A stretch of 45,579 bases of DNA, from assembly GCA_002796245.1 (NCBI GenBank), contig PCWT01000048.1, positions 174,501 through 220,079 of the forward strand, read 5' to 3'. Every line of letters begins with the position of its first letter. Position 1 is the stretch's first letter. Of this stretch, positions 18,833 through 26,897 are shown piece by piece. The notes beneath the pieces were generated by a model that saw only the letters and a program-made list of their open reading frames with translations, did no database searches and had not been told where the DNA came from. The translations under genes were made by a program, and so were the position numbers. This DNA is from Gammaproteobacteria bacterium CG11_big_fil_rev_8_21_14_0_20_46_22 (GTDB lineage Bacteria; Pseudomonadota; Gammaproteobacteria; UBA12402).

Positions 18833-19013
18833 AGCTGAACGTTTGGAGCAATATTTGCATATAAATTATCGTTTATGTGAGTTGCTTTTAATAAGCTGGG
18901 CTGCTGTCGACTTCGACCGCATATCGTTTATTTGATTTCGTCGTTAAATAAACAGGAATGTTTCTTTTTTACAGCTAGCTATGACGCTTTCTTTGTTTTT
19001 ATCCTCGCGCGCG

Positions 19014-19049
19014 GGCTGGTTGGGCTTTCGGATAAAACCAGCCTTTCTG
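19014..19049 (+). terminator. Possible terminator after eno-ftsB
   Basis: GGCTGGTT (19014-19021) pairs with AACCAGCC (19036-19043), with a 14-base loop and a short T-rich tail (TTTCTGC). It is weaker than the other terminators. It lies in the 289-bp gap between ftsB and the mevalonate operon. Confidence 0.4.
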
Positions 19050-19062
19050 CTGAGCTCACAGG

Positions 19063-19091
19063 TGGCCAAGGCCCTATGAAAATGCTATGAT
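19063..19091 (+). promoter_or_regulatory. Promoter of the mevalonate operon
   Basis: TGGCCA (19063-19068), a 17-base spacer and TATGAT (19086-19091) with an upstream TGC form an extended -10 promoter. Transcription would start near 19098, just before the HMG-CoA reductase gene. It is the only good promoter seen between ftsB and rpoS. Confidence 0.55.
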
Positions 19092-19121
19092 CTGGCCCAA
19101 TTTACCGTTGAGTTGCCTTGC

Positions 19122-20153
19122 ATGAGCTACGCCAATATTCCTATGAAATCCGTGGGTCCGCTGAAGCTGGTGGGTGATGTGGATGCTGAGGTATTGGTGC
19201 CTTTGGCGACCTATGAAACCCCGCTTTGGCCATCAGTGGGCCGTGGCGCTAAGTTGTCGCGTTTATGCGGCGGTATTCAAGTGAGCTTGCTCGATGAGCG
19301 CATGACTCGCTCCGTGTTGTTCGAGGCTGATTCTGCCCGTACCTTACACCAGATTTCGCACGCCATATTAGCTGATATGGATGTATTGTATTCGGTGGTT
19401 TCGGAGTCAAGCCGTTTTGCAAAGCTTTTGGCTGCCAAACCCCGTATCGTGGGCCGCATGTTGTATTTGCGTTTTGAGTTTCAAACGGGCGATGCCTCTG
19501 GCCATAACATGGTGACCAAAGCGTCAGACTATTTGATGGAGTACTTGCTCAAGCGTTATGATGCTTTGCGGTATGTCTCAATCTCAGGCAACTACTGTAT
19601 CGATAAAAAAGCCTCTTCAGTGAACAATATTTTGGGTCGTGGTAAGCATGTCGTCGCCGAGATGTATATACCGCGGGAAATTTGCGAATCGCATTTGCGT
19701 ACGACGCCTGAGGCTCTTGCCGATATTAACACCAAGAAAAACCTGGTCGGTTCTATCGTCGCCGGCAGTTTGCACAGCGCGAATGCGCATTATGCGAATA
19801 TGTTGCTGGCGTTTTATTTGGCCACGGGCCAAGATGCGGCGAATATTGTTGAAGGTTCGCAAGGCATTACCTATGTCGAAGCCCAAGCCGACAGCGTGTA
19901 TTTTTCTGTGAGTTTGCCGAATATTATTGTTGGCACCGTCGGCAATGGAAAGGGTCTGGATTTTGTGCGAGAAAACTTAGCGTTGCTCGGTTGCACTCAG
20001 TCGCGCGAGCCGGGTGAAAATGCTAATCGCTTGGCCATGATTGCAGCGGCAACGGTATTTTGCAGTGAACTATCACTGCTGGCGGCGCAAACTAACCCGG
20101 GTGAGTTGATGAAAAGCCATGTGGCGATGGAGCGAGGTGAAAATAAAGCATGA
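19122..20153 (+). CDS. Hydroxymethylglutaryl-CoA reductase, class I-like catalytic domain (343 aa)
   Basis: The enzyme reduces HMG-CoA to mevalonate, the committed step of the mevalonate pathway. Catalytic positions are recognisable: Glu32 in LATYETPL (class I TTEG position), Lys in NYCIDKKASSVNNILGRGKH, Asp in ATGQDAANIVEG and His in LMKSHV. VGTVGNGKG matches the family's glycine loop. The DKK and GRGK motifs resemble class I (eukaryote/archaea type) rather than class II enzymes. The N-terminus is short: only IPMKSVGPLKL remains where homologues have ENxIGY...GPL and residues before it. The ATG at 19122 is preferred; a TTG at 19113 is possible. The stop overlaps the next start (ATGA). Confidence 0.9.
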   Translation: MSYANIPMKSVGPLKLVGDVDAEVLVPLATYETPLWPSVGRGAKLSRLCGGIQVSLLDERMTRSVLFEADSARTLHQISHAILADMDVLYSVVSESSRFAKLLAAKPRIVGRMLYLRFEFQTGDASGHNMVTKASDYLMEYLLKRYDALRYVSISGNYCIDKKASSVNNILGRGKHVVAEMYIPREICESHLRTTPEALADINTKKNLVGSIVAGSLHSANAHYANMLLAFYLATGQDAANIVEGSQGITYVEAQADSVYFSVSLPNIIVGTVGNGKGLDFVRENLALLGCTQSREPGENANRLAMIAAATVFCSELSLLAAQTNPGELMKSHVAMERGENKA

Positions 20154-21319
20154 AACATTACGGTATCGACACCTTAAGTTTTTACACGTCACATTACTGT
20201 ATTGATCTTGCGGCGTTGGCCAGTGCGCGCGGCATTGATGTGAACAAGTTCTACGTTGGCCTCGGTCAGCAGAAGATGGGCGTGTTAGCCCCCGACGAAG
20301 ACATTGTGACCTTAGCAGCCAATGCGGCTAAGCGTGCGCTTCGTGATACGAAGTTAGACGATATTGGTACGGTTTTGTTTGCGACAGAATCGGGTATTGA
20401 TCAATCTAAATCAGCGGGCGTGTATGTGCAGCGCTTACTCGGTTTGTCGCCGCATTGTCGCGTGATTGAAATGAAGCAGGCTTGTTACAGTGGTACGGCC
20501 GCGATTCAAATGGCGGTGGGCCTGTTACAGCGTTGGCCAGATAAGAAGGTGCTGGTCATTATGTCGGATGTGGCGCGTTATGGTTTGGGTAGTCGCGGCG
20601 AGTCTTCTCAGGGTTGCGGTGCTGTTGCTGCGGTCATTAGCCAGAATCCGCGCTTGTTAGCGATTGAACCTGAAGCGGGTTTATACACCGATGATATTAT
20701 GGATTTTTGGCGCCCCAATTATCGCGACGAGGCGTTTGTCGATGGCCACTATTCAACTAAAATGTACATGCAGGCTTTGGTGGAAAGTTTTGATGATTAC
20801 TCGCAACACAGTGGGCGAAAGTTTAAAGATCACACGCACCATTGTTACCATGTGCCTATTCCTCGTCTTGTTGAAAAGGCCCACAAACACTTGACTGCGC
20901 ACTGTGGTGTTGAGTTATCGGAAGAGTCGATGAAAGCTTTGCTTGAGCCGCAGCTTGTATATTCCCGACGCGTCGGTAATTGTTATACAGCTTCTTTATA
21001 TTTGAGCCTCATTTCTTTGCTGGATAATGTGAAAAGTGATTTGGCCGGTCAGCGCATCGGTTTTTACAGTTATGGCTCGGGCTGTGTGGCGGAGTATTTC
21101 AGTGGTATCGTGATGCCGCATTACCAAAATGTATTGGATGCGCAGCATAATAAAAACATGCTCGACTCGCGCACCTTGTTAAGCTACAAACAGTACGAAG
21201 ACTTTTATCGTTACAAGTTGCCGCAAGATGGCAGCCAGTGTGTGACGCCAGCACACCCCAGCGGCGCATTTCGTTTGGCCGGCGTGGATAGGCATCAGCG
21301 AATTTATGAGAAAGTCTAG
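20150..21319 (+). CDS. mvaS: Hydroxymethylglutaryl-CoA synthase (389 aa)
   Basis: The enzyme condenses acetyl-CoA with acetoacetyl-CoA to HMG-CoA. The catalytic triad is in place: Glu80 (FATESGID), Cys112 (EMKQACYSGTAAI) and His234 (CYHVPIPRLVEKAHK). The numbering is almost identical to the Staphylococcus aureus enzyme (E79/C111/H233). SDVARYGLGSRGESSQGCGA and GSGCVAEYFSG are also typical. The length matches bacterial MvaS. It overlaps the reductase gene upstream (ATGA) and the mevalonate kinase gene downstream (14 bp), showing tight translational coupling. Confidence 0.97.
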   Translation: MKHYGIDTLSFYTSHYCIDLAALASARGIDVNKFYVGLGQQKMGVLAPDEDIVTLAANAAKRALRDTKLDDIGTVLFATESGIDQSKSAGVYVQRLLGLSPHCRVIEMKQACYSGTAAIQMAVGLLQRWPDKKVLVIMSDVARYGLGSRGESSQGCGAVAAVISQNPRLLAIEPEAGLYTDDIMDFWRPNYRDEAFVDGHYSTKMYMQALVESFDDYSQHSGRKFKDHTHHCYHVPIPRLVEKAHKHLTAHCGVELSEESMKALLEPQLVYSRRVGNCYTASLYLSLISLLDNVKSDLAGQRIGFYSYGSGCVAEYFSGIVMPHYQNVLDAQHNKNMLDSRTLLSYKQYEDFYRYKLPQDGSQCVTPAHPSGAFRLAGVDRHQRIYEKV

Positions 21320-22325
21320 TGCCAGAGCGCCCGGTAAACTGATTATCAGTGGTGAGCACGCAGTGGTGTATGACGCGCCTGCTATTAGCGTTGCGGTTAA
21401 TCGTTACGTCACCTCCACAGTCAGTTCTCGCCGTTTGCGTTCGGTTTTGTTCCATTTGGCGGATTTGCGTCACACAGAAACGTCGACTTATGACACATTG
21501 CGTAAACTTAAGCATCGTTTAAAATCGTCCTATCAGAAATTTTTAGACGGTGACTTTCATGTGCGTGATGTTTTGGAAAAGCCGTTTGAGCTGGCGCAAT
21601 TTGCTTTTGTGAATGCGCTGGATCATGTTGAAGAAAGCTTGAGTGGTTTGAACCTTGAAACGCATTCTGATGTGCCTACAGGCTGTGGCTTGGGTTCGTC
21701 CGCGGCTTTGGCGGTCAGCATTACAGGTGCTGTATTGCACTACCATGGTATTACCTTGGGTGATGAAGAATTTTTTGAGTTGGTTAAAGTGGCTGAAAAT
21801 ATGCAGCACGGCTACACAAAAGGTTTGGATGTGATGACATCGTTTCGTGGCGGTGCGATTCACTTTAAGCAAGGCCAGTATACCTCGATTGATGTGCCTG
21901 ATTGTCCTATTACCTTGATCAACACGGGCCAGCCTGAAAGCACAACCGGCGAGGCTGTGTTCAGCGTGCGAAAGCGGTTTGGTGATAGCGGTATTTGGTC
22001 AGAGTTTTCTGAGGTGACCGAAAAATTTTATTCAGCGCTTTGTTTGGAAGATCATCAGAAAACGTTATTCGAGCTTATTGCTAAAAATCAAACCTTACTT
22101 GAAACCATTGGCGTGGTTCCTGATAAGGTGAGAACCTGTGTTGCTGATTTGCAAGAACGCGGTGTCGCAGCCAAATTGTGTGGTGCTGGCAGTGTGAGTG
22201 GCGACGCTGGCGGCATAGTACTCGCATTGAGTGATGATCTAGAGCAAATAGAAGAATGTGTTAAGCCGTATGGTTACTCTGTGCTTCGCTGCGCGATAGA
22301 TCGACAGGGTTTGGTCTATGATTAG
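21306..22325 (+). CDS. mvaK1: Mevalonate kinase (GHMP family, 339 aa)
   Basis: The enzyme phosphorylates mevalonate at C5 using ATP. The N-terminal ARAPGKLIISGEHAVVYDAP, the ATP loop PTGCGLGSSAALAVS and the C-terminal AAKLCGAGSVSGDAGG are the three GHMP motifs in mevalonate kinase form. Residues 45-85 contain an Arg/Lys-rich segment longer than usual. It overlaps mvaS by 14 bp and the following GHMP kinase by 8 bp. The second GHMP gene also carries a GEHAV motif, so which of the two takes mevalonate is inferred from the better overall motif fit here. Confidence 0.85.
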   Translation: MRKSSARAPGKLIISGEHAVVYDAPAISVAVNRYVTSTVSSRRLRSVLFHLADLRHTETSTYDTLRKLKHRLKSSYQKFLDGDFHVRDVLEKPFELAQFAFVNALDHVEESLSGLNLETHSDVPTGCGLGSSAALAVSITGAVLHYHGITLGDEEFFELVKVAENMQHGYTKGLDVMTSFRGGAIHFKQGQYTSIDVPDCPITLINTGQPESTTGEAVFSVRKRFGDSGIWSEFSEVTEKFYSALCLEDHQKTLFELIAKNQTLLETIGVVPDKVRTCVADLQERGVAAKLCGAGSVSGDAGGIVLALSDDLEQIEECVKPYGYSVLRCAIDRQGLVYD

Positions 22326-23211
22326 CGCGAGCGCACCTTCAACCACCATGTTGTTTGGCGAACACGCGGTTTTAACAGGTGGCAAGGCCTTAGTGGCCGC
22401 GCTCAATGCCCGTGTCACGGTATGTTTAGAGCCTATTGAGAGTGAGCGGATTGAAATCGTCTCTTCGCTGGGGCGTCATGTTCAGGCTTTGGCTGATTCT
22501 GCTTTAACCGCACCGTTTGAATTTGTGTTGGCTGCTGTGCAAGCTTTCAAGCCTGCAAAAGGGTTGCGCTTAACGATTGAAAGTGAAGTCTCTTCAACCC
22601 TGGGGTTAGGATCTTCCGCAGCGGTCACCGTGGCTACTGTGGCGTGTCTATATCAATGGCTGCACGGTCAAGAAAATATAAGTGAACAATTTAAGCTTGC
22701 ATATCATGCGGTTTTAAGCGTGCAGGGTCTGGGCTCAGGTGCGGATATTTATGCCGCCACATTTGGTGGTGTGCAATCGTATTGCATTGGGCAGACGACA
22801 GCAAATCCAGTTAATTGGCCCTGGCGATTTTATTTGTGTTATTGTGGTTATAAGACACCGACCAAAGTCGTGTTGGCTATGGTTGAGCGGCGACGTCTAA
22901 ATGACGCAGAAAGCGTGTCTAGGTCGATAGCCTGTATTAACCAAGCCACAGAGTTGGCTCTGTTGGCAGCAAAACATCATTCGCTTGATGAATTGAGTGA
23001 GGCTTGTAAGCTCCATCAGGCTGCGATGAAAGACCTGGGTTTATCAACGCCTGAGCTGGAGCAATTGATCACATCGCCTGCTGCAAAAATTTCAGGTTCA
23101 GGCCTGGGTGATTGTGTCATCACCTTTGTCGGGTCCGATACGGTTATCCCAGAAGACATGATCAAGTTGAGTGTATCGAATCAAGGAGTGTGTCTACATG
23201 AATCCGCGTGA
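22318..23211 (+). CDS. GHMP kinase, probable phosphomevalonate kinase (297 aa)
   Basis: The GHMP fold is shown by APSTTMLFGEHAVLTGGKA at the N-terminus, TLGLGSSAAVTVATVAC as ATP loop and AAKISGSGLGDCVITF near the end. In the middle, GLGSGADIYAATFGGVQSY resembles phosphomevalonate/mevalonate kinases. By elimination it should provide the second phosphorylation (phosphomevalonate to diphosphomevalonate), because every other step of the pathway has its gene in this operon. The motif GEHAV rather than GEY/GEW is more typical of mevalonate kinase, so the assignment is tentative. At 297 residues it is shorter than classical MvaK2 (about 360 aa). It overlaps both neighbours. Confidence 0.7.
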   Translation: MISASAPSTTMLFGEHAVLTGGKALVAALNARVTVCLEPIESERIEIVSSLGRHVQALADSALTAPFEFVLAAVQAFKPAKGLRLTIESEVSSTLGLGSSAAVTVATVACLYQWLHGQENISEQFKLAYHAVLSVQGLGSGADIYAATFGGVQSYCIGQTTANPVNWPWRFYLCYCGYKTPTKVVLAMVERRRLNDAESVSRSIACINQATELALLAAKHHSLDELSEACKLHQAAMKDLGLSTPELEQLITSPAAKISGSGLGDCVITFVGSDTVIPEDMIKLSVSNQGVCLHESA

Positions 23212-24184
23212 CTGCGTTCAATGTTTGATTCCACATGCAAATATTCATAAGGCCTCGGCCGTCGCGTTCGCGCCTAGCAATATTGCCTTGTGTAAGTACT
23301 GGGGCAAGCGTGACTCGGTGTTAAATCTGCCTGAAACGGGCAGCTTATCGATCGCTTTGGGTGATTTGGGCACCACCACGTGCATTGAGTTGAGTGAAAC
23401 CGGTCAAGATTGTATCGAGTATGCCGGCAAAGCGTTAGATGAAGGCAGTGGTTTTTACCGCAGGGTGACTTCCTTTTTGGATTTATTTCGTGCGCCGAAT
23501 CAATTTTTTCATATTAAAACGAATAATACCGTTCCGCTTGCGGCCGGTCTTGCGAGCTCTGCTTCAGGTTTTGCGGCCTTGGTGAAAGCCTTGGATGATT
23601 TGTATAACTGGCAGCTTGATTTGAAAACGCTCTCAATTCTCGCGCGACTCGGTAGCGGCAGTGCCGCACGCTCATTTTGGCCGGGTTTTGTGGAGTGGCA
23701 TCGTGGTGAGCAATCAGACGGGTTGGATTCGTTTGCTGAGCCAATTGAAACAGCCTGGCCTGAGTTGTGTGTGGGCTTGATTTTAGTATCAACGGAGCAG
23801 AAATCTCGCTCTTCGCGAGAGGCGATGAAAGAAAGTCGTGATACATCGCCCTACTACCCTGTGTGGCCTAGTAAGGTAAAGCAGGATATTGCTGCGATTA
23901 AGCCTATGATTGCTGATCGTTCTTTTGGTTTATTGGGCCAGATTGCTGAACAAAATGCACTGTGTATGCATGCCTTAATGCAGACGGCTGTTCCGCCCAC
24001 GTATTACGCTTTGCCTGAAACATTGGCTGCTATGCGGGCCGTTTGGGCTTTGCGTAAAGAAGGCGTGTCTGTGTATTTCACGCAAGATGCTGGCCCGAAT
24101 TTAAAATTATTATTTGAGAAATCGTCAGAACCATCGGTGCGAAAGCGTTTTCCTGATATGATTGTCGTTGAACCGTTTAAATGA
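23198..24184 (+). CDS. mvaD: Diphosphomevalonate decarboxylase (328 aa)
   Basis: The enzyme performs ATP-dependent decarboxylation of diphosphomevalonate to isopentenyl diphosphate. Signatures: APSNIALCKYWGKRD, NLPETGSLSIALGDLGTTT, the ATP loop AAGLASSASGFAALVKAL and RLGSGSAARSFWPGFVEW, with TQDAGPNLKLL near the end (catalytic Asp region). The length is normal (about 320-330 aa). The ATG at 23198 follows AAGGAG (23183-23188), which decides this start over an upstream one at 23171. It overlaps the preceding kinase gene by 14 bp. Confidence 0.96.
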   Translation: MNPRDCVQCLIPHANIHKASAVAFAPSNIALCKYWGKRDSVLNLPETGSLSIALGDLGTTTCIELSETGQDCIEYAGKALDEGSGFYRRVTSFLDLFRAPNQFFHIKTNNTVPLAAGLASSASGFAALVKALDDLYNWQLDLKTLSILARLGSGSAARSFWPGFVEWHRGEQSDGLDSFAEPIETAWPELCVGLILVSTEQKSRSSREAMKESRDTSPYYPVWPSKVKQDIAAIKPMIADRSFGLLGQIAEQNALCMHALMQTAVPPTYYALPETLAAMRAVWALRKEGVSVYFTQDAGPNLKLLFEKSSEPSVRKRFPDMIVVEPFK

Positions 24185-24191
24185 GAAAAGC

Positions 24192-24719
24192 ATGAAAAAT
24201 ACGGAAGAATATTTAATTTTGGTTGATGAGCAAGATCGCGAGGTTGGCACGTCTGAAAAACAAGCCGCTCATGAAAAAGCTTTATTACACCGCGCTTTTT
24301 CTGTTTTTATCATGAAAGGCGATGAGGTTTTATTGCAGCAACGACAGTCTTCAAAATATCACTGTGGGGGCTTGTGGACTAATACTTGTTGCGGCCACCC
24401 GCGTCCGAATGAAGAGACAAAAGCGGCTGCAGAAAGACGCTTGCATGAAGAGCTAGGATTTGCTCAGCCACTCAAGGATGTGGGCTCATTCACTTACCGT
24501 GCTGAATTTGATAACGGTTTAACAGAATATGAGTTTGATCATGTCTTTTTTGCTGAATACGATGACCAAACCATTAGCCCCAACCCTGACGAGGTTTCGG
24601 CAATTGAGTGGTTGTCTGTTGAAAAATTAAAGCAGCGTTTAAAGAAGGCGCCAGAGCAATTTACACCGTGGCTAGGTTTGGCTTTATCGGTATTATTAAA
24701 AGCGCGAGGTCAGAAATGA
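24192..24719 (+). CDS. idi: Isopentenyl-diphosphate delta-isomerase, type 1 (175 aa)
   Basis: The enzyme interconverts IPP and DMAPP, which is needed when IPP comes from mevalonate. It is a Nudix-fold type 1 enzyme: FSVFIMKGDEVLLQQR, the catalytic Cys in WTNTCCGHPRPNE, the Nudix helix AAAERRLHEELGF and the catalytic Glu region LTEYEFDHVFFAEY. Gram-positive and many other mevalonate bacteria use the unrelated FMN-dependent type 2, so type 1 is notable. The start at 24192 was chosen for its family-like N-terminus. The stop overlaps the surE start (ATGA). Confidence 0.95.
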   Translation: MKNTEEYLILVDEQDREVGTSEKQAAHEKALLHRAFSVFIMKGDEVLLQQRQSSKYHCGGLWTNTCCGHPRPNEETKAAAERRLHEELGFAQPLKDVGSFTYRAEFDNGLTEYEFDHVFFAEYDDQTISPNPDEVSAIEWLSVEKLKQRLKKAPEQFTPWLGLALSVLLKARGQK

Positions 24720-25459
24720 AAATTTTATTAAGCAATGATGATGGCTATCAGGCGCCGGGTATCAATCAATTGGCTCAAACACTCTCTGAGTTGGGTGAGG
24801 TGTATGTTGTTGCCCCTGATCGTAATCGCAGTGGCGCGAGCAATTCTTTAACGATCGACCGCCCACTGAGTGTTAAACAGTATGGTCCGAACGCTTATTA
24901 TGTGAGTGGCACACCAACAGACTGTATCCACTTGGCCACAACCGGTTTGTTAGATATTAAGGCAGATATCGTTGTTTCAGGGATCAATGACTCTGAGAAC
25001 TTAGGCAGTGATGTCTTGTATTCTGGTACGGTAGCGGCAGCGGTGAGTGCGCGTATGGCTGGCATCCCTTCGATTGCGATGTCGCTTTTGGGCGGCAAAG
25101 AATATGAGTGCGCAGCTCGTGTGGCTAAACAACTTGTGACACGCTTGATCAGTCATCCCTTGCCTGCTGGTACAATTTTGAATGTGAACGTGCCTAACGT
25201 TGCGTATGAACATTTGCAAGGCTTTGAGATCACGCGTTTAGGTACACGTGAAATTTCACAGCCTGCAACACGACAAATTAACCCTAGAGGCAAGGAAATT
25301 TTTTGGATCGGTTTGCCGGGTAACGAAGATGATGCTGGGCCAGGCACTGACTTTTCTGCTGTGAGCGCTCAAAAGGTTTCAATGACACCGTTGAAATTTG
25401 ATTTGACACACTACGAGGTTTTTGAGAATTTATCGATATGGTTGCAAGGCTTAGTGTAG
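24716..25459 (+). CDS. surE: 5'/3'-nucleotidase SurE (247 aa)
   Basis: SurE is a metal-dependent nucleoside 5'- and 3'-monophosphatase and exopolyphosphatase linked to stationary-phase survival. The metal site [10 protein letters not shown] is at the N-terminus, followed by [26 protein letters not shown] and [20 protein letters not shown], all classical. GAGGT precedes the ATG at 24716, which overlaps the idi stop. In Pseudomonas and Escherichia surE follows ispF-truD; here it follows idi. pcm, usually next, is missing. Confidence 0.97.
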   Translation: MKILLSNDDGYQAPGINQLAQTLSELGEVYVVAPDRNRSGASNSLTIDRPLSVKQYGPNAYYVSGTPTDCIHLATTGLLDIKADIVVSGINDSENLGSDVLYSGTVAAAVSARMAGIPSIAMSLLGGKEYECAARVAKQLVTRLISHPLPAGTILNVNVPNVAYEHLQGFEITRLGTREISQPATRQINPRGKEIFWIGLPGNEDDAGPGTDFSAVSAQKVSMTPLKFDLTHYEVFENLSIWLQGLV

Positions 25460-25472
25460 TGTGGAAACTGAA

Positions 25473-26468
25473 ATGTCAGATGATCTTCAAGAGATAGAAA
25501 AGGATTCGGTCGATATCGAGCAAGATGAGGTTGATCTATCTGATGATGCCGATGAGACAGATGTGGATGAATCAGAAAGCGATGAAACGCCAGCCTTAAA
25601 GTCAAAACTTGCCAAGGGTCCGGATCTCGATCCGATTCAGTTATACCTTAACGAAATCGGCTACACGCCATTATTAACCGCCGAAGAAGAAATTCAGGTC
25701 GGTCGTTTGGTTGTGCAAGGTGATCCGGCTGCCCGTAAGCGCATGATTGAAAGCAACTTACGTTTAGTGGTCAAGATCTCCCGTCATTATATCAATCGTG
25801 GTATGGCCTTTTTAGATCTGATCGAAGAAGGCAATTTGGGCCTCATGCATGCTGTAGAAAAATACGATCCTGAGCGAGGCTTTCGTTTTTCGACCTATGC
25901 CACATGGTGGATACGCCAAACAATTGAGCGGGCGATCATGAACCAGACGCGCACTATTCGCTTGCCCGTCCATGTCATTAAAGAATTGAACACCTACCTT
26001 CGCGCGGGTCATGAGCTTGAAAAAAAGCTGGGCCATAAAGCATCAGCTGAAGAAATCGCCAAAGCCTTGGATCAACCTTTAGACAATGTGAAGTCAATCT
26101 TAAGCTTGAACGAGCCGATGGCTTCTATCGATAAACCTCTGGCGAATAATCCGGATAAACGCCTGGGTGATTTGGTGGCTGATGATAATAGCCTTGATCC
26201 GGAGGCTTTATTGCGTGATATGGATTTGCAAAAGCACTTGGAAGTGTGGCTGGGTGAACTGGATAGTCGCCAGCGCGAAGTATTAATGCGCCGTTTTGGC
26301 TTGGGTGATTATGACGAGCGTCAAACTTTGGAAGAAGTGGGCGCAGCGATTGGCTTGACGCGCGAGCGTGTTCGTCAAATTCAAATCGATGGCCTTCGTC
26401 GTCTTCGTTTTATTTTGGAGTCCAACGAAATTTCTGAAGACATTTTGCACGATTTAGGGGAGGCGTAA
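25473..26468 (+). CDS. rpoS: RNA polymerase sigma factor RpoS (331 aa)
   Basis: This is the general stress and stationary-phase sigma factor. The N-terminal 45 residues are very acidic. Region 1.2 is [22 protein letters not shown], region 2 contains [20 protein letters not shown] and [20 protein letters not shown], region 3 includes [12 protein letters not shown], and region 4.2 is [20 protein letters not shown]. The length matches RpoS (330 aa). The ATG at 25473 has only a weak GGA upstream; a GTG at 25461 is an alternative. It lies 13 bp after surE with no visible promoter in between, and nlpD, which carries the main rpoS promoter in E. coli, is absent. Confidence 0.95.
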   Translation: MSDDLQEIEKDSVDIEQDEVDLSDDADETDVDESESDETPALKSKLAKGPDLDPIQLYLNEIGYTPLLTAEEEIQVGRLVVQGDPAARKRMIESNLRLVVKISRHYINRGMAFLDLIEEGNLGLMHAVEKYDPERGFRFSTYATWWIRQTIERAIMNQTRTIRLPVHVIKELNTYLRAGHELEKKLGHKASAEEIAKALDQPLDNVKSILSLNEPMASIDKPLANNPDKRLGDLVADDNSLDPEALLRDMDLQKHLEVWLGELDSRQREVLMRRFGLGDYDERQTLEEVGAAIGLTRERVRQIQIDGLRRLRFILESNEISEDILHDLGEA

Positions 26469-26471
26469 GCG

Positions 26472-26897
26472 ATGAAAAGTGGTGTATTGTTCTTAGTCAC
26501 TTCGGTCTTCAGTGTCATAGCTTGGGCCCAATCTCCCATGGCCATGCAGGCCTCACAAGTGCTTGAAAAAATCTCCAGCGCGGGCTACCAAAACATTGAC
26601 CAGCTTGAGCTTAAGCACGGTGTTTATAAAGCAGAAGCTTTAGACAGCAATCAGCAAGAAGTGGATATTCGTATCAGCGCAGACACCGGCCAATTTTTGC
26701 CAACTGAGGTGAATGTGCCAAAGCGAGATATGCTCTCCGTTGCCCAAAAACTGGAAAAGCAAGGTAACGCAGTGCGTGAAATAAAGCTGGCCGCTAGTGG
26801 CCAATACTATACCGTAGAGCTTACTAACGCTCAGGGTGAGAAACAAAAACTTCGTGTAGACGCGAACGAGAAAGTTAAGCCTGTTTCGGCTTCTTAA
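26472..26897 (+). CDS. Exported PepSY-domain protein (141 aa)
   Basis: A signal peptide is visible (MKSGVLFLVTSVFSVIAWAQ, cleavage after about residue 18-19). Two PepSY-like units follow: residues about 25-75 (VLEKISSAGYQNIDQLELKH...YKAEALD) and about 88-135 (VAQKLEKQGNAVREIKLAAS...YYTVELTN). PepSY domains are often periplasmic and have been proposed to inhibit or chaperone proteases, but this protein's partner is unknown. It starts 3 bases after the rpoS stop, so it is co-transcribed and may belong to the RpoS-related envelope response. It overlaps the convergent ubiG end by 4 bp. Confidence 0.8.
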   Translation: MKSGVLFLVTSVFSVIAWAQSPMAMQASQVLEKISSAGYQNIDQLELKHGVYKAEALDSNQQEVDIRISADTGQFLPTEVNVPKRDMLSVAQKLEKQGNAVREIKLAASGQYYTVELTNAQGEKQKLRVDANEKVKPVSAS

